Shown: one piece after another, positions 6,415 to 9,010 of the stretch
Position numbering within the stretch: the first letter of the stretch is position 1
Layout of the letters: each line of letters starts with the position of its first letter
Source: JBBDYG01 sp040901765
GTDB lineage: Bacteria > Planctomycetota > Planctomycetia > Pirellulales > Lacipirellulaceae
NCBI GenBank assembly: GCA_040901765.1
Contig: JBBDYG010000009.1
Location: 1-9,010, forward strand
DNA length: 9,010 bases
Reading direction: 5' to 3'
Notes under the pieces: generated by a model
Databases searched by the model: none
What the model was told of the DNA's origin: nothing
The model's input: the letters and a program-made list of their open reading frames with translations, nothing else
Program-made: the position numbers and the translations under genes

Positions 6415-6855
6415 TTAATCCACCGTCAGCACGTACTGTCCCGTCTCTCCCACATTGAACGTCGTCGCCGAGATGATGTAGCGCCCCCGAGGCAGGAAGC
6501 CGTCGAGTCGCGCGTCGGTATCGAAGTCGTTGAGATTGTCGTTCTCGGCGAGCACCTCGCCCGTATCGGGATCGTAGAGCACAAGGTACGCGTCGAAGTC
6601 AAACGACTCCAGATCGATGATCAGGTCGGAGTCGTTCCGCAGATCGAGCATGTACATCTCGCTGTACGCGCCCTGCACACGGCAGTCGCCGCTGGAGAGC
6701 GTGCCGCCGCGACTCTCGCCTATAAAAACCTCGCGGACGTCGCAACCCATGAACGTCTGGAACCGGGGATCGGTGACGGAGTCGCCGCACGCCAGGAGCA
6801 GCGCGACGGGACCGGCCAGCAACGCTCCCCTGAGGGACCGCTGAATGTTCTTCAT
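6415..6855 (-). CDS. Small lipoprotein with PPC-like beta-sandwich domain
   Basis: This 146-residue protein begins with a type II signal peptide: charged MKNIQRSLRG, a hydrophobic stretch ALLAGPVALLLA, and a lipobox ending at C23 (LLAC-GDS). The mature part, from about residue 45, reads as a bacterial pre-peptidase C-terminal (PPC)-like domain: Y-x-M-Y-x-L-x-L (YSEMYMLDL), FDFDAYLVLYDPDTGEVLAEND, ARLDGFLPRGRYIISAT, and TGQYVLTV at the very end. Two other cysteines, in MGCDV and GDCRV, could form a disulphide. It is probably anchored to the outer membrane; PPC domains usually accompany secreted peptidases, but there is no catalytic domain here and no function can be assigned. Composition matches the host flank, so it is taken as the first host gene to the right of the island. 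It is divergent from the B12-binding subunit gene. Confidence 0.85.
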   Translation of the reverse strand: MKNIQRSLRGALLAGPVALLLACGDSVTDPRFQTFMGCDVREVFIGESRGGTLSSGDCRVQGAYSEMYMLDLRNDSDLIIDLESFDFDAYLVLYDPDTGEVLAENDNLNDFDTDARLDGFLPRGRYIISATTFNVGETGQYVLTVD

Positions 6856-6866
6856 ATCGGCCGATA
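6855..6866. repeat. Perfect 12-bp palindrome TATCGGCCGATA
   Basis: TATCGGCCGATA is a perfect inverted repeat that begins on the last base of the complement of the lipoprotein start codon (6853-6855). It lies in the short divergent gap between the lipoprotein gene and the mutase small-subunit gene. It could be a dimeric regulator site or a hairpin masking the lipoprotein start; no SD is visible at the right distance. Function is not shown. Confidence 0.35.
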
Positions 6867-6912
6867 CACGCCCTTACTGGTTCAGTTCCGTTGTTCCCAG
6901 TAAGTTGACGCC

Positions 6913-7326
6913 ATGACCCGCCCTATCCGCATCCTCGTAGCCAAGCCGGGCCTCGACGGCCACGACCGCGGCGCCAAGGTAGTCGCCGCCGCGCTCCGCG
7001 ACGCCGGCATGGAAGTCATCTACACGGGCCTGCACCAGACGCCGGAGATGATCGCCACCGCGGCCGTCCAGGAAGACGTGGATGTCGTAGGGCTCTCCAT
7101 CCTGAGCGGCGCGCACATGACGCTCTTCCCGCGCGTCGTGGAGCTGCTACGCGAGCAGGGACGCGACGACATCCTCATCACGGGCGGCGGTATCCTGCCG
7201 AAGGAAGACATGGAAGCGCTCCAGGCCATGGGGATCGGCAAGCTGTTCGGCCCGGGAACGCACACCAGCGAGCTGATCGCCTACATAAAGGATTGGTTCA
7301 CCCAGCGGCAGGAGCAGGAAGCCTAA
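6913..7326 (+). CDS. mcmA2: Cobalamin-binding (small) subunit of methylmalonyl-CoA-type mutase
   Basis: This 137-residue Rossmann-like domain binds adenosylcobalamin in the base-off/His-on mode and pairs with the catalytic subunit whose gene ends at 680. The motif D15-x-H17-x2-G20 (LDGHDRGAK) supplies the cobalt-coordinating histidine. S62-x-L64 (LSILSGAH) and the G91-G92-G93 run (ITGGGIL) complete the B12 fold signature. Length is typical of stand-alone small subunits. It begins MTRPIRILVAKPG at the ATG, with no strong SD. About 6.2 kb of other genes now lies between the two subunit genes, most of it the accessory island, so the two must be transcribed separately. Substrate may be methylmalonyl-CoA or another acyl-CoA. 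Confidence 0.95.
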   Translation: MTRPIRILVAKPGLDGHDRGAKVVAAALRDAGMEVIYTGLHQTPEMIATAAVQEDVDVVGLSILSGAHMTLFPRVVELLREQGRDDILITGGGILPKEDMEALQAMGIGKLFGPGTHTSELIAYIKDWFTQRQEQEA

Positions 7327-7390
7327 GTACGGCCGGCCCAGCGGTCCGGTCGCGAGCCGTCACGGCCCGAGAATCGCATCTCCGGGAGGC

Positions 7391-8911
7391 GTGACCCTCA
7401 CTCACGTCCCCCCCAAGCTCGGTCGAATCGCGCTGCTGTGCCTCCTCACCGGTATTCTCGGCTGCGGCGAGATGCCGTTCCTCTCCCAGGCGGTGTACAA
7501 GGCGCAGCGCAAGGCGGAGATGGGCCCGTCGGTCGCCCGCGACCTGCCCGCCATCAAGCAGCGCGACACGATCACCGTCATCGCGCCGTACAACTCGACG
7601 ACCTACTTCCTGTACCGCGCCGAGCCGATGGGATTCGAGTACGAGCTGCTGAAAAAATTTGCTGCCGACATGGATGTCACCCTCCGGATGCTCGTGGTGA
7701 GCGAGCGCGACAGCATGTTCAAGCTCCTGCGCGCAGGAAGGGGAGACATCATCGCCGCGAGGCTGGTGCCGACGCCCGAGGATTCGGGGCTCGTGGCTTA
7801 CACCAGCGCGCTCTACACCACGGAGCCGGTGCTTGTGCAGCGGAGCACCGGCCCACCCGCGGTCGTCGTCGCCGACACGGCGCCGGCCCTTGGCGGCGCA
7901 GCGCAGCCTGCTACACCGCCACCGGTAGTCCCCGCGCGCGTGCGCCAGATCCAGCGCCCGTCCCAGCTCCAGGGGCAGCGCGTGGACGTCCCCGCGCAGT
8001 CGCCGTACACGCGGACGCTCATCGAGCTCGCCGATACGCTGACGGGAGACATTCACGTCGTGGAAGTGGACGCCTCCTCCGAGGCACTGATCCGCGGGGT
8101 CTCGGAAGGAACGATCCGGTACACGGTCGCGCAGGGAAACCTCGCGGACATTTCGAGCGACCACTACACGAACCTCGCCGTGCGCCCAGTGCTCGGCGAC
8201 GCGACGCCGATCGCGTGGGCGGTGCGGCCGAATGCGCCCCAGCTGCTGGCGCAGCTCAACCAGTGGATCGTGCAGCCGGAGAACGCGACCACGATGAAGC
8301 GGCTGTACGAGAAGTACTTCATCCACAGCGCCGGCTATCACCAGCGCATCGATAGCCCGTTCCTCGCGTCCGAGACCGGGCGGCTTTCCGCGTACGATAC
8401 GCTGTTCAAGGAAGGGGCGAAGAAGATCGGCTGGGACTGGCGGCTGCTGGCATCGCAGGCCTACCAGGAATCGAAGTTCCAGCCGCGCGCGCGGTCGTGG
8501 GCCGGCGCCACCGGGCTCCTGCAGCTCATGCCGAGGACGGCAGCGGAGTTCAAGGTTCGTAACTCCAACGACCCGAAAGAAAATGTAGCCGGCGCGGTGC
8601 GGTTCCTGGATTGGCTGACCAACTACTGGACCAAGCGGATCGACGACCCGGACGAGCGGCTCAAGTTCATCCTCGCGTCGTACAACACGGGCTCCGGGCA
8701 CGTCGAGGACGCGCAGCGGCTCGCGGCGGCGGCCGGTGACGATCCGACGAAGTGGGCGGACGTCTCGTACTGGCTGCTACAGAAGTCGAAGCGAGAGGTG
8801 TATACGAATCCCGTGGTGAAATACGGCTACTCGCGCGGGATCGAGCCGGTCAACTACGTCGCGATCATTCTCGAGCGGTTCAGCCACTACCGTCAGGCCG
8901 GCGACGAATAG
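7391..8911 (+). CDS. MltF-like membrane-bound lytic transglycosylase
   Basis: This 506-residue lipoprotein cleaves peptidoglycan glycan strands to 1,6-anhydro products at the outer membrane. It has a signal peptide with lipobox ILGC (C25). An SBP_bac_3-type substrate-binding module spans about 58-310 (ITVIAPYNSTTYFLYRAEP, GFEYELLKKFAADM), and a C-terminal SLT/GH23 domain spans about 345-500. The catalytic glutamate is E360 in SQAYQESKF, followed by GATGLLQLMPRTAAEF (373-387) and the AxYNTGSGHVEDA block (429-441). The domain order is that of MltF (YfhD). A Pro/Ala-rich insert at about residues 154-185 lies within the binding module. The GTG at 7391 is the first in-frame start; its GGGAGG (7384-7389) is only one base upstream, an unusually tight spacing. 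It follows the mutase small subunit by 64 bases and is probably unrelated in function. Confidence 0.92.
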   Translation: MTLTHVPPKLGRIALLCLLTGILGCGEMPFLSQAVYKAQRKAEMGPSVARDLPAIKQRDTITVIAPYNSTTYFLYRAEPMGFEYELLKKFAADMDVTLRMLVVSERDSMFKLLRAGRGDIIAARLVPTPEDSGLVAYTSALYTTEPVLVQRSTGPPAVVVADTAPALGGAAQPATPPPVVPARVRQIQRPSQLQGQRVDVPAQSPYTRTLIELADTLTGDIHVVEVDASSEALIRGVSEGTIRYTVAQGNLADISSDHYTNLAVRPVLGDATPIAWAVRPNAPQLLAQLNQWIVQPENATTMKRLYEKYFIHSAGYHQRIDSPFLASETGRLSAYDTLFKEGAKKIGWDWRLLASQAYQESKFQPRARSWAGATGLLQLMPRTAAEFKVRNSNDPKENVAGAVRFLDWLTNYWTKRIDDPDERLKFILASYNTGSGHVEDAQRLAAAAGDDPTKWADVSYWLLQKSKREVYTNPVVKYGYSRGIEPVNYVAIILERFSHYRQAGDE

Positions 8912-9010
8912 GCCGAGCGAGGACTGGCGCGGGCTTACGCGCACCCGTTCATTTCTCAAGCCGTTCGCATCACCTTACTCCCCAGCCGACGGATCGATAG
9001 CTCTTGCCCG

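Noticed and set aside
6376..6903. Plus-strand 175-codon open frame opposite the lipoprotein gene
   Set aside because: Its sequence is low-information Arg/Val/His-rich text, and the minus strand encodes a convincing lipobox and PPC-like domain.
779..8524. CTGCAG (PstI-type) sites at 779, 4594, 5318 and 8519
   Set aside because: Four sites in 9 kb show no clear avoidance or clustering, and the actual target of the fused enzyme is unknown. No conclusion can be drawn.
7298..8701. Long minus-strand open frame of 467 codons opposite the MltF-like gene
   Set aside because: It is an antisense shadow of a high-GC gene: Arg/Leu/Val-rich with no domain, while the plus-strand frame has a signal peptide, lipobox and intact GH23 motifs.

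Overview
The window looks like a chromosome segment from a high-GC, Gram-negative bacterium. Two genes encode lipoproteins with clear lipoboxes, and one of these is an MltF-type periplasmic lytic transglycosylase. The acyl-CoA mutase is split into separate catalytic and B12-binding genes, as in Gemmatimonadota and some other high-GC phyla. I favour Gemmatimonadota or a similar soil lineage, but the sequence alone does not prove it.

Layout. Positions 1-680 hold the 3' end of the catalytic subunit of a methylmalonyl-CoA-type mutase. Positions 6913-7326 hold the matching cobalamin-binding subunit. Between them, from about 681 to about 6400, lies a lower-GC accessory block: a sampled 60-base line inside (2341-2400) is 50% GC, while one in the flank (7141-7200) is 68%. 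To the right of the block come a small PPC-like lipoprotein on the minus strand, the B12 subunit, and an MltF-like transglycosylase (7391-8911).

The accessory block reads as a defence island. On the plus strand, a strong sigma70-type promoter (TTGACG, 16 bp, TATACT) drives an apparently leaderless XRE repressor gene. It is followed with almost no gap by an ImmA/IrrE-type HEIGH metallopeptidase and then by a Cas4/AddB-like PD-(D/E)XK nuclease with four iron-sulphur-type cysteines. About 190 bases later comes a single polypeptide of about 838 residues that joins a gamma-class adenine methyltransferase (GQFFTP, DPGAGVG, NPPY) to a complete BsuBI/PstI-type restriction endonuclease. Divergently, on the minus strand, is a protein with a prokaryotic E2 (UBC)-like signature and a C-terminal SEC-C-like cysteine motif. 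Its 5' end is unclear: a strong Shine-Dalgarno and ATG sit in another frame.

Proposed working model (inference): the XRE protein represses its own promoter through inverted GNCAGTAT half-sites. The metallopeptidase removes XRE when triggered, raising expression of the nuclease and the modification-restriction fusion. The grouping of XRE, ImmA/IrrE, a Cas4-like nuclease, a fused PstI-like M-R protein and a divergent E2-like protein is not a named system I recognise. It is the most interesting content of the window. No integrase, tRNA, CRISPR array or IS element was found.
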